In this document: positions 1 through 12,400 of the stretch, in pieces
Layout: the number at the start of each line of letters is the position of its first letter
Numbering within the stretch: position 1 is the first letter of the stretch
NCBI GenBank assembly: GCA_024529925.1
Contig: JAFEUB010000736.1
Coordinates: 1,128,501 to 1,192,500 of the forward strand
Direction: 5' to 3'
Length of the DNA stretch: 64,000 nucleotides
Source of the DNA: Ophthalmolycus amberensis
Lineage: Eukaryota; Chordata; Actinopteri; Perciformes; Zoarcidae
Position numbers and translations under genes: made by a program
Notes under the pieces: generated by a model
Database searches by the model: none
What the model saw: the letters and a program-made list of their open reading frames with translations, nothing else
What the model was told of the DNA's origin: nothing

Positions 1-1234
1 TTGTGTGTCTGACTTGTGGCAGCTGTTGTGTAATAAAACGAGCAGATTTTGTCATATTTTAGGGACTCTGAATACTTCTAGATGCACAAATGGATTGGGG
101 CATGAGTTTTGTAGCTTCATGGAGAAAAAAAAACGAGCAGCGCAGAGACACGGCTCTGAATGAGACTCAGTCAGTTGAGTCAAAATGTAAATGTAGGCGA
201 GGGGTTTAGTTTCACCAATTATACAGTACGGTGCCTCCAAGGATGAAAAGGCTCTGCTTTAAGCCTGTGTAGCCCGAAGTGACAAGCAGGGCCTTTTCTG
301 TTGTAACACAGAGGAATTATGCATTAGGCCTCATCATCAGTATTCTCTATGCAACAATGGCAATGGACAAAAGGTCCTGACGCCCTATCAGAGAGCATTT
401 GGTATTTGTGTGTTTCTGTGTTTGTGCATGTTAGTGTATCTCTGCGTGCTCATGTCTCTTTCTCTGTGTGGTTCTGACAGCCAGTATGAACAGAAACCTT
501 TGTAGCATCACACATGAGGGAGTGCATTCATATTTGGTCCAATTGGAATAATGATAAGATCAGTGAGCAGATAGAAAGAGTCTGAGGCGCTGTCAGTCTA
601 ATGGAGTGAAAGGACAGTTTTCTCTCTCCCGGGCCGTGATTGACTCCCTGTCAGACATGGGGATGAGGGGAATCGGGTGGAGGGAACAACAGAGAGCACA
701 TGGTGGGACGAAGGGATGCAGATGGGGAGCAGGGGCTCAGAGAATAGTGGGCGAGTAGTAAACAGAGAGTGTATGTGTGTGAGGTGGCTGCAGCAAAAGC
801 CTGACCATGTGGCAAAAGGCTTAGACTTTCAGGTAGAGAGAGCAGCCGCTGGTATCTGTGTGTGGTATTGCGTGCAGTTTGCTCCTGTACCTTGGTGAAA
901 AAAACCAGCTTTCATTTGTTTTCTGACCTCAACCCCCCCCCCCCCCCCCCCCCCACCTCTTCCCTCCCTTCCCTATTTCTCACTGTCTCATTTTCTCCCT
1001 CTCTTATGAAGAAAGAAAGGGGGGAGGGGGGGAAACGTGGCAGATTGGGGAGGAGGGGTGGAAAGAAGAAAAAAATAGGGACGACTCATCTTCGTGATTT
1101 AATTTGAACCGAAATGCCAGAGAGCCACGCAATCTCTCCAGTGACAGAGCACTGGGAGGGGCAAGGCCCCGGACGCACACACAAACACGTAGAAGCAGAG
1201 AAAAAGACGCACACATACCCAAAGACATATGCAT

Positions 1235-1237
<3 letters not shown>

Positions 1238-1283
<46 letters not shown>
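1238..1283. repeat. (CA)23 microsatellite
   Basis: A perfect CA dinucleotide array in Eph intron 2. It produces several spurious open frames on both strands. Confidence 0.95.
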
Positions 1284-1285
<2 letters not shown>

Positions 1286-2361
1286 GGAGGAGTAGTGTGT
1301 GAAACATGGGGAGGGCAAAAAGACTACAGTAAGAAGTCGACAGTCTGCTGGTTTGACACTGAGGGGAAATAAGCGGCCGAGTGGATATTGAGTTTGGGGG
1401 GATGAAAGGAAGAATATGAAGCAGAGACCTAGTGGCTCTGGGACTGTGAAGGGCAAAGGGAGGAAAGATTAAAAGAAGGAGAGAGAGGCAGAGACAAAGA
1501 AGCAGAGGGGCTGCCTGTCGGTACATTAAAAGAATGGAGAGACGGCAAGAAGAAGCAGGAGGAGAGTGCAGAAAAAGAGCCTCAAGCACAAGAAAAGATG
1601 GGATGTGAAAAGAAAAGTGAGGAAAGGGTTAAAAAAAGAACACACACACACACAACCTCCCTTTTTCTCTCCCCCTCTTTTGGTCTGTCTTTCTACTTCT
1701 CTCAGCTTGATGCCCCAGGTCAAATAACCATATCTCCATCTCAGAACCACTTCTCATCCAGGGACCATAAAAAAAGAACTCATGCAAATGCTTTACTTGC
1801 TGAAAGCACCCCCCCCCCCCCGCCACACACACACACACCAATGGATGGTCTCCTATTAGCAGCTGCCATCATGGTTCACGAATTCCTAACACACATGGGG
1901 CCCTAATTAATCAAACATCATGTACAATTACGGAGGCCAGGCTGGGGTGATAATGACAGCGCATACAGTTAAACTATAGTGTGAGGTGAGATAAAAGGCT
2001 CCATGCGAGTGTGTATGCTCGCCAGATGTTGCTTTGAGACTACTGTACTTTCATCTGGTACTTTTTGAGCTGCCAACATGTGAAACTCTGGTGGTAGCTG
2101 GTCGCAATTGTCTGCCAAAAGTAGCGTGTATAAATGTAGCGTTAAGAGTTATGACTTGTTTTCATTTCACACACTGTATGATATACTCTAAATGTATACA
2201 TCAGATGTTTTGCACATAGGATAAGAATAATATTGTTCTGTACTGGTCGGGTAAATGGCATCGGAATTTCCTCCACAGAAACAAGTACAAGTTCTGGGCT
2301 CCAGTTTCTCACATGTAGTTTGACTGATCATCTCAAAGATGATGACAATGAAGACAATGTA

Positions 2362-2366
<5 letters not shown>

Positions 2367-2407
<41 letters not shown>

Positions 2408-2496
2408 TATGAGCCATATTAGAACTGAGCCACAATCACTCACACATGAACGAACTTAACTGACCCGGGAGCTGACCCTAGCACAGTCACGCAAGC

Positions 2497-2557
<61 letters not shown>
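2367..2557. repeat. Complementary pair of microsatellites, (GT)n then (AC)n
   Basis: An uninterrupted (GT)19 at 2367-2404 is followed, about 97 nt later, by (AC)28 at 2502-2557. The two arrays are complementary in the same strand and could pair as a stem in RNA from either strand. Confidence 0.9.
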
Positions 2558-2561
<4 letters not shown>

Positions 2562-3314
2562 GCCCCACACACACATATTTACACAGCTCAAGGCGATGCG
2601 ACAACCTTAAATAAAAAGCAGCTCAAAAATGGGAGATCTATGGTTCAATCACTGCAATCTCATCACAGATGAAAACACACAGTAAGCATTTTATCCCTCA
2701 AGGATTTCTTGAAGGGAAGGTGAGACCTTGCTCATTCTCAGGCTGCGTGTGCCAAAAGCTCCACCAATCAACGTCAGATGCCAGACATCCTGCAGGATAA
2801 TGACCTCGGCCTTATCCCTTAACGAACGTTTATCCTTATTCCTGATCTGAGATCTGTAACTTTCTGCAAACTGTAATTGTCTGCAGCAATGACATGTCCA
2901 CAACAGAAAATAGAAGAGACTGTTTATTGGAGGCCTGCTGTTTATTCCTGCTGTTTATTTGAATCATTGCAATCAATGCAGCCTTGAAAAATGTGCCAGC
3001 AAGCAAAACGACACGACAGTAGTCATGTTTGATTTTGATGTGTGGATGTCTGTCTCTATCTTAAACAGACTTTTAAGAGCTTGGATGTGTAAGCTTGAAT
3101 CAACACATCTACAGAGCAGAGTGATCTTGGCATGAATGTTATTTTTGAAAAACCCAGCTTGGAAATTGATATGTAATTTAGTTATAATATCAGTTAAGAT
3201 TGATTGAGAAGCACAGACGTGGTTATTCTTCATCGACAAGTCTTTTTTTTCTGTTTATACCCAGCACAAAATTGTCATCATAACTACATACAGGACCATG
3301 ACTAACCTAATAAA

Positions 3315-3500
3315 TAGGGCTGTCCTCGGATGAAATAAATTCTTTGTAGACTAATATTCATACGATTGTGTCGACAGATGTGTAAAACTGAGTTTCTCCA
3401 CAAAGAGCCACACAACAGCACCACTTTAAATCCAGAGATGCATTAACAAAACGACTAAAGACCGATTAGTTGACTAATCGGCGAAGAGGAGGCAGCCCTG
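3315..3500. mobile_element. hAT-type MITE with perfect 8-bp target duplication
   Basis: A 186-bp element starts TAGGGCTGTCCTC and ends GAGGCAGCCCTG, so its ends are inverted repeats (CAGGGCTGCC on the reverse strand). It is flanked by identical 8-bp copies of CTAATAAA at 3307-3314 and 3501-3508. An 8-bp duplication and ends of the CAGGG type are the hallmark of the hAT superfamily. No transposase is encoded. The inside carries GATTAGTTGACTAATCGG-like palindromic sequence, common in teleost MITEs. Confidence 0.8.
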
Positions 3501-3964
3501 CTAATAAACAAACAATTCAAGTCAAACCTCTGATGCTTCTAGCAGCTTAAATGTGACACTTTGCCGCTTTCCTTTGTCTTAAATGATCGTAAACTGAAGA
3601 TATTTTTAACTGGTAGTCAGAAAAAAAAGACAATGTGAGTACATCACCTTATAGGCTCCAGGAATTGGTGATGCGAATGTCTCCCTATTTCTGATTAATA
3701 AATAAATTGATTAATCAAGAAAATGATCATCAGATTATGTTGAATGTTTACCTCTGCATCAGTTACCTAACAGGACCGTTTTTGTAAAATAATGTGAAAT
3801 GTATTCTTGTGTTTACAACACAAAGCCCAACAAAGAATGTGATTATAAGAGCACACTTAAAACGTAACCATGTGTAACATGTGCGCAACACATTGGATTG
3901 GCCCCCAACATGAATGCTGTAATGCTTCCAACAGCTGGAGAGCACTAGAGAAAGGTCTGCTTAC

Positions 3965-6420
3965 CCCCGTGTCTGGATAGGTGTTCCAGCCCAGCTCGGA
4001 GGTAGACTCTGTTGTGTCCAGCAGCATCACTGACAGGAAAGGAAGCAGAGACAAGGGGTGAGAGAAAAGAACAGACAAACAAGTACAGCTTTCGATTTAA
4101 AGAGTTTAAACCACAGAGTGACAGTTAAAACTGAAGAGCTAAAATTTGGATCTGCTCCAGTAATGCTGAAGTTGAGACAGACTTTGTGAAGTCTGGTTTT
4201 TAGGGTCAACAGTCGTTTAACCTTTTACTGGTCTGAGGACCAAGTCCAGGTTGATTCTCTCCCCCATGCCATAAAAGCAGGGAGCGCTCCAGCTGTGTGC
4301 ATCTGTCAAACCTAATACCCGATTCTGAGCGACGATGCAGTTTGGCACAATGTTCTGGTGTTTATAAAAATGTAACTGATTGACCTGATGGGGCACCGTG
4401 ATGAAAGGTCACATTTTCCAACTTTAAAAGGCCATAACAGTTACTGTCACTTTTTGTTGAAACTTAGCAAGCTGACGCTTCTTGTGTCCCAAAGGGAACC
4501 ATGTGAGGTATCAACAGACATTTGCTCATTTCCAGTGATTTAGAGGGAAAGCACGAGAATAGACATTTTCATGTTGGTGTATTTTCCCATAATTTGCTTT
4601 TAGGTTTAAGTGCTTTAAAAAGCAAGCTGGCATAAAGATCACACACACACACACACACACACACACCAAGTGACTTTAATGCTGAGTGCTGCGTGCTGAC
4701 ACATGGCAGCTTCCCACACAAAGCTGAAGCCCTTGAATTTTCCATTAGTATTCCAAAACCGTGGTGTTCCTTCAGTCTGGCAAAGTCTGCGTTCGGTTCT
4801 CTGTTGAGGAGCCGCCGATTGAACGCAAGCCAACGTTTCTCATGCACACAGAGGTGGCAAATGCAAACGACTTCAGGTTCGGATGCTCGCACAGATGGAG
4901 TTAATGGACAAAAGTATGCAGTGTCGGATTTCATCAAGCACAACACTAATCACGTAAAGGGCTGTTGAGACACACGCACACGCCATCCGCCTTTGTTTAC
5001 AAATAGATAATTCTTCTCTTTGTTGTCATACAATTTTCATGCCATCATTTCCGTTTCACATCACATAATCTTCCACCGGAGACGACGGAGGTTTTATTTC
5101 TCTCTGTGAAAAGCAGACAAAGAGCGACAGGAAAGTATTATCTACATAATCATCACACGCACACAGGATGGGATTTGAAAAGGTGCCCTGTCTCGCCACA
5201 AAGCCAGTGATTCACTGAGATAGCGACATTTTTTTTATTTCTCAGGTGTGCAGGCTCGCTCACTCACACTGAATCCCTCTGTCTTCTCAATAAATCAAAC
5301 AAAAAACAACAAACTGATATCTTTCGTGGCTTATGACATAAATTCACCCCCACCTATCTGTTCTGTGACCGTGCTGTAAACAGATTTCTTTTTCGAAGGA
5401 TTACACTCACAGATGGAGACCCTGCAAGTCTGTCCTCCAATCCTTCATTTCCCTTCTTGTTTTTTCCCTTTTACAAGCCTCCAGTCTGTCTGTTTTCACC
5501 CACTAGCTTGTCTTGATGTCAATCTTTCTAAATTCACACATTTTGCAGGATCCCTCCAGGATTGTGGAGTGATATGAATTGTATCAAGAAAAGTACACAA
5601 ATGGACTGTGACAGGGAAGGACTATATGCAGCCACGGGCATTGAAATAAATAGTTTTTAGTGCTCATGTCTGGACAGCTTGGCAGCTGGAGTCGTAGAGC
5701 CGATCAGGATAAAATCAGCAACAAGGAGAAGACTAAATCCACAAAGCCAGGATCTTTAAATGTTTTCACAACAATGGTGATTTCCATTAGTGGCACACGT
5801 TTCCTGTTTTATTTGATACATCTGTAACAGAATGGTACGCTTGGTTGCCAGTTGATTAGGTACACCTCTAGCTAAAACGAATGCAGTCGAATACAACAGT
5901 CCTAATGTTAGAGAGCTGATGATTCAACTTCATGATCATTTCCATGATCTTTCATTTGTCAAAAATCATTTGTATATGTACAAACATAGGCATTAAACGC
6001 ATATCATGCATTCTGACCTCATTAAGCACCATCCTATTTATATCAGATAAGGACACACACACACACAAATGCTGCCAACGTGTCATTCCAAATTCAATTA
6101 ACGCTGAGCTTCGGGGCAGAGTCATGCATAAATAATACACAGCAAACTATTTTGACATTAATATTTATGCCTCTACTATTTAGCTTCTTGTCGTGAGGCC
6201 TTGGGGACCCCAGGTCCTCACGTTGTTCCGCTCTTTCTGAGACAAACCTGACCTGTACATGAGGATTACATGGAGCAATGTTCAAAGAGCTTCATGCGTG
6301 TCTCATTGCGTGACATTAGTATGTTGAATAATTCACCTCTACATCCTAAGATCAGCGTTGAGTGCTGTGTTAGACACACCTCTCAAGGATTAGCTTGAGC
6401 TGAGGCCTCATGACCGGCTC

Positions 6421-6455
<35 letters not shown>

Positions 6456-9400
6456 ACAAAGTTGAACAAAAGAGAGGGACAATTTCTACCAGGTCCACTG
6501 AGCAGTAAAAGCCCCTTTATTTAACTCTCAGAGAACTGCGCGACAGCATCTCTGTTATTGGTCCATCTGAGGGCCAAGACACTCAAAGTTTGTCCCTGAC
6601 AGTTTGGAGAAGTGCTGAGTCTGCAATCTGGACCTGAGTGCTGTGTTAATGCACGCTGTCTCTCACGTCTCCCTGCTCCACTCTGGTCTTTTATTCACTC
6701 CGCACCATACCTTCCCCCCCCCCCCCCTTTTCTACCTCCATCTTGTCCCCTTGTCCCTTTCATCTCTCTCTGCATGTGTGTATTATTCATCTAAAAAAGT
6801 GACAGCAGGGTAGGCATCTCTGTACGTAATAAGGAGATAGGCTATGCTCCATTATTGATGTCAGATCTGCTGTTTTGTTTCAGAATGCTTTGATACTGGA
6901 AGAGAGAGAGAAAGAGGAGACAAAAGAATGAAAAAAGGCAGGATTATGAGACAGGAATGAGAAGAGGATGAGAGGATTGTGTTTCTGCATTTGAATGTGC
7001 TTCTTTCATGCTTTACCCCTCTCTCTCCGTGTGTGGCGTTGGTGTAAAAGCTCTTTTCTATTGTGCAGAGGTGTCCTGCATTAGTTCACGACTGCCCCCC
7101 CCCCCCCTGCCGCTGGAGTGTTCACTTCAGCTAAGTGACCCTCTCTCCATCCCATCTCTCTTTGCCCAACACTTCTCCTCTCTGTGTGGCCATGCATGCA
7201 CCAACACTCTCCAGCGACAAGTGTAGTGCTGTTGTTCATGTCACGCCTCTCTGACGGTGGATGTATGCTACATTACCGCACACTCCCCCCCCCCCCCCCC
7301 CCCCCCCCCCCTGAAATCCAGCAAAGAACTTCGGTGTAAATATTAACACGGACTAGAGGGCTGTGAGTGTGTAAAATACCTTAACACCAGAGTAAATGTA
7401 CCTGCAAAGTGTACACAGAGTCGCAGAGCTCACAGGTAACAGCAAGCTACAGGAACACACACACACACACATGCACACACACACATTTCCACCAACAATT
7501 CCCGCAATGGCTGCAAGCGTTCTCAGCAGCGGTCAGATCAGATCGTGTTTTGTCTTTTGTCCACTCATCCACCCATCTCCACCCATTCTATATACGCTCC
7601 AGATGCTCCGCACCCACAGACAGTCAGTCAAGGACAAGGCCTCCACCAAGCCACCATTACAAACAACCACAAAGGGAGAGTGATACGCCAAGACAGAGAG
7701 GGAGCAGGAGAGGGAGCAGGAGGGGGGAGTGTGGAGGAGTGAGGAAAGAGGGGGATTAACGCGATTCCAGAAATAAGCATGCACACACGTCAAAGGGAGT
7801 TTTCAAAGGATCTCTGGCGGCGCTGAATGAAAGTGCAGCTGCAACAAACAGCACTTAAGCCAGGTAAGATGACAGAGCAACGCCTGCAATGTGTCGCTGA
7901 ACAGGCAGCAACAGGCACAGGTAGGAGAACATTTAACCAAAACTGACTCTCATGCTTGATTACAAGACGTTTGCAAAAATAAGACAGCAGGTAAGGTTAC
8001 CATCTTACCAGGAACTACATCTTAAAGGAATAGTTTGACAATTTGGAAAATATGCATATTCACTCTCGTACCACCATGGGTCAGGGCAGCGTTATATTAG
8101 AAAGGAACTAGTTCATATTACGTGTTGTCTGACCTCGTTGTTCCCAGCGGCTACCCTCAAAGGCGGACTGCAAAGTCATAGAGGGGCACCCTCGATGACT
8201 CACAAAATATTGTTTGTTTTAATTCGTACAAAAACAGAAATATAACAACGACCATTTTTGGATTCATGGCTCGTCATGTGCCTGAGTATTTCTTGATTAA
8301 ACAAATTATGTTAATTAGTGAGCCTTAAAGGTGCAGATAGGCAGATTTTGTTGTATGAGCCAGGCTATTTGTGTTCTTCTGTTTCCAGCCTTTATGCTAA
8401 GCTAAGTTGTGGTACCATATTTACCATATAGACATCAATCTTCTCATCTAACGCTCTGCAAATAAGTCTACTTCCCAACATACTGTCAAACCAATGTTTA
8501 AACCTGTTCAGGTATATTCCGAGACTTCACTCTTCACTCGTTTTAAAATAGGTTAGACTAATTGCGTTGTGTATTTTAGGCCTAGGAATGCTTGGATTTG
8601 TCAAGAAAGAAGCCAAATTAATTGAGACCCAATAAACACAATACTAGTGTTACAGCAGAGAAGTTTGCACTTAATTGCTCGCTGGATGAGCGTAATTTGT
8701 GCAAAGTGGAAACATAAAATATAAATATAAAAGGAAAATACAAAAGTTTCTCCTCAACAGCACTGAGATCCTACTTATCAGAAACAGAACCTGCTACAAA
8801 CATATTGTCATCACCATCTCCACCCTCAACAGCCACGAAGGAGAAGGAATGTAAATCTGAGAGGAGATCAGTTTACAGTCATCTCATTGTGTCATTTCTG
8901 AATAGTGAAGCCTTCAACAATCAAACTTTGCTCTCGTGCTGCTTAGTCGAAAGCCAACATGCAAACTGCCAAGTGCAGCTCTAATGTGAAATCCAAAACG
9001 CCAAACTACATTCCTCTGTCGCAGCAGTCCATACCACACATTCATCTTTCAATTACATTTTTGGCTCTAATTCGTTGCCCGTCCACACAGGCGCATATTA
9101 TCTATGACACTATCTGCGCCGACACTGACTGACTCAAAGCAGAGAGTCTTGGCTCGCAGCCGCCTGACGGCTTCAACCTCTCATAACTCAAATGGCAGTT
9201 ATGTGATTCATTTGAGGAATTACGGAGCTCTCAACAGCTACAGAAAATGATGTTGCTTTTAAAAATGACATGCAATAACACAGCTAAAAATAAAGCCTGG
9301 TCACAGTGTAGTGCTGCAGTGTCAATGATGGGGATGCTGCTTCCTCCACTTCAGCGCCAACATGTGGTTTCTCTCTTTCTGCAGCTCGGTGCATATGCAG

Positions 9401-12400
9401 GCAAGAGGGACTCAAAGAGAGCTTTTTAGGGCTGTTAGTGGCATCCGCCCTGCTGCACTCCCACTGTGTGACAAGCACGCCCTTTATTTTCTTATCTCCA
9501 ATTCATCGTGTCCGGAAAAAGTGTCTCACTACACCCAGGATAAAGGATCGTAATCTGCCTAATTAATATCCAGTTAAAACCAGAAGGAAAGTGACGGCAG
9601 GAAAGATGGCCCACTTGACCTTAAAGTGAGAACGTCAACATGGCTGAAAGTATACACAGCCTGGTGTCTGTTTTTTCATTTCTGTACGGTGGGTGGGGGT
9701 CACCGGTGGTGGAAAATCCTTTAATTCATTTGAAGTTCCAGTGCTACAATGTAAAAATACTCAAATATAAGAGATAAGCGTAATCAGTGAGTCCGGCATT
9801 CAAAAATCTAACTTAAATGTACAAAGCTGACAGGTTGATTTTTATAACAGTAAAATGTCCAGCTTAGTATGCATCTTGGCCACAATACTTAATTAAAAAG
9901 ATCAAAATTATTTGTTTGTGTTACATGTATTTTATAAAATACTGGCGGCCAATATAAAACTACCGTTATCAGATTTGTTAAAACTTCCAAATATGGATCT
10001 CATTATCGGCCACCTTTAGTTGGACTAAGGTTAAACTGATGCATCAATGCCCAAGTAGCAGTTCTGCAAAACACGCTTGTATTCATTTTTTTGACTTTTA
10101 TCTGGTCTTTGGGTTTTTTTGTGTGTGAAATATTGTGTTGTTTTTACCTCTTTAGGCCAAAAACATGTTATTTAAGTGAAACCATCTGAGAAGTTTAGCT
10201 GGAGGGGAAATGGAAATGCCAATAACTCATGAATACCTAAAACATGTCAAGGGGCCCCAGGACACCACTGTTGGGCAGTAACGTTATTGGCTTCAGTAAA
10301 ATTATTACTTTTTCCAGTAATAGTCTCGGGGATTCAAAATTTGAAATTCAGCAAATCTATTACAGTTACTTATGTCAGTAAAGGTTTCGGACTTGGTAGC
10401 TTAGCGCAGGAGCAGATGTGTCTGAAGGTGGTAAGCTTCTACCAAAAGAGGTGAAACACGACCGGTACTTCCAAAGTTGTCTTCTACAGATGTTGTGTTC
10501 TACTTTCAGCAGCCGCCTAACCTTAGTTTAGCTTGAAAGGTAGAAGATCCGAGTTTTGGGAGCATTTCGATGGCCTCTCAACGGCCCTCAACATGTCAAC
10601 GGCGACTCAAAGGTAACCAGAAGGAGGGTGCTACGCTTCTGCGACGACGCTGTCAGCTGGGACGTCATTATCAGCTCTATAACCGCCGTAGGAGAGCGCT
10701 GCAACGACGTGGTTGGGCCATAAGCTAAGCTTTGGGGCACGCTCACGTGCACTAAAAGCACGCGCGGCGGCCCGGCTGTGTAAACCAGGAAACAAGAAGC
10801 TTGGTTAACTTAACAACACACAGAGGGAGAGCGAGTTCATTCTCAGCTCAGGTAGACATTACTATATCTTTAAATGTAGTATTTGTCTGCTGCTATATTA
10901 ATATTCACAATGTTAAATACTGCTCATTTCATGTTGAACCCTGAATAGGATAAGCGGTTTGGATAATGGAATGGAGTTGATATGTTTGAGGCACCTTTGG
11001 CAGTGCTGGGCAGAGTAACAAAAGTTAGGTCACGTGTAATGTACTCTTTGGTGATTAGTGAAGTCTTGACTTCAATGACTGATGTGTAAAGAGTAGGCTA
11101 ACTTTAGGGGAATTATTTTATGGCCCAACACTGGGAGCCACTGGGTTTATATAAATTAAGAACGCATTGTTGAAATATTATAAAAGCTCATCATATTGTT
11201 CTTACACTGTTTCTTTAATTGTTTTTAAATCTCCTTTTCTTTTGCCTTATGTTTTGATGCTTTTAATGGTTTTATGTGAAGCACTTTGAATTACCTTGTT
11301 GTTGAAATGTGCTATACAAATAAACTTGCCTTGCCTTGCCTTGCCTATGTGATATCTGAAAATAGCTGTAGCTGTCAGATAAATGTTGTGTATTTTTTTT
11401 TAAAGGACAATGCCCCCCCCCCCCCTCCTGAAATGCAGAGGAGCATTGTTACAAGTCGAAAATATTGTAAAAGCGAAATACTCCAAAGTTTACATAATTA
11501 CTTGAATATTTATCTACTTTCCACTACTTAACACCTGCATTTATTTTTTCACTTGATTGGATTTAATTAGAATTTTTTTTACACAGAAAGTCATTTGCAT
11601 TTTAATCAGTTTAGTTACTGATAAACATTTAGTCTACAGCTTGTGCAGCCTGTTGCCTTTTGGCAAAATCAGAGTCAATACCCTTTTTCAGTGTCTGACA
11701 TAAGTTCTATTAATGATAGAAGGTTAATTTCAGGATATAGCTCAGTGAGCATCACCACTCATCCATGATGGGAAGAGCTTGAGGGGCATCAGGTGTGCTT
11801 CCTGCACAGACCCCCCCCCCCCCCTCCCGTGTGGTGTGTTAATCCAATGTGAACAGTGAACACGCAATCCTCGACACAGATCCAACAATTTAGAGGCCAG
11901 TCATGTGGCTTCTCAACAGTACCTCACATCAACAATGCATGTGGGCGAACGTGTCAACACTTACACAGTCAGCTAGCGAGAGTGATAAATCAAACACCCT
12001 GTCACTCACACTCTGCAGTTTGTCTGCATGCAAAGAGGCAGAAAACTAGCTTTCATACTCTTCACCGCAAGAATTTAAGGCTTAAAATGACACTTCCTTA
12101 TGGTTTGTGGCGTGAAAGCAGACTAAGAATAGGGGTTGTTATACACAGACATACTTCATAAGCATTAGACAGACAATAAACAATAGAAAGACAGACAGCA
12201 ATATCAGTCAGTCCAGACAGACGCCTCATTTTCTGCAATCAAATCCCGAGGCAGACTCCAAATCCTCCCTTCGTGACATAACTATATGGTTCAATTTATG
12301 TGGATTTATATGGACGTCCATGCTATTGGGTTAACACTGTATTATGAAGAGCTCTCAATCAAACAGTCAGTCAGTAGGCCAGTAACGCTGTGCAGCCTCT

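Larger units (their letters stand above)
1..3964. other. Eph gene intron 2, non-coding with microsatellites and a MITE
   Basis: I see no convincing exon here. The stretch holds a C22 run (933-954), (CA)n at 1238-1283, a C13 run at 1809-1821, a paired (GT)n/(AC)n at 2367-2404 and 2502-2557, and a MITE at 3315-3500. Open frames in this part are microsatellite or low-complexity translations. If the Eph gene model is right, this is part of its second intron, transcribed on the minus strand. Confidence 0.6.

Noticed and set aside
1004..1589. Overlapping minus-strand frames of 150-167 codons
   Set aside because: They translate the (CA)n array and GA/CT-rich sequence (long Cys-Val runs); no gene signature.
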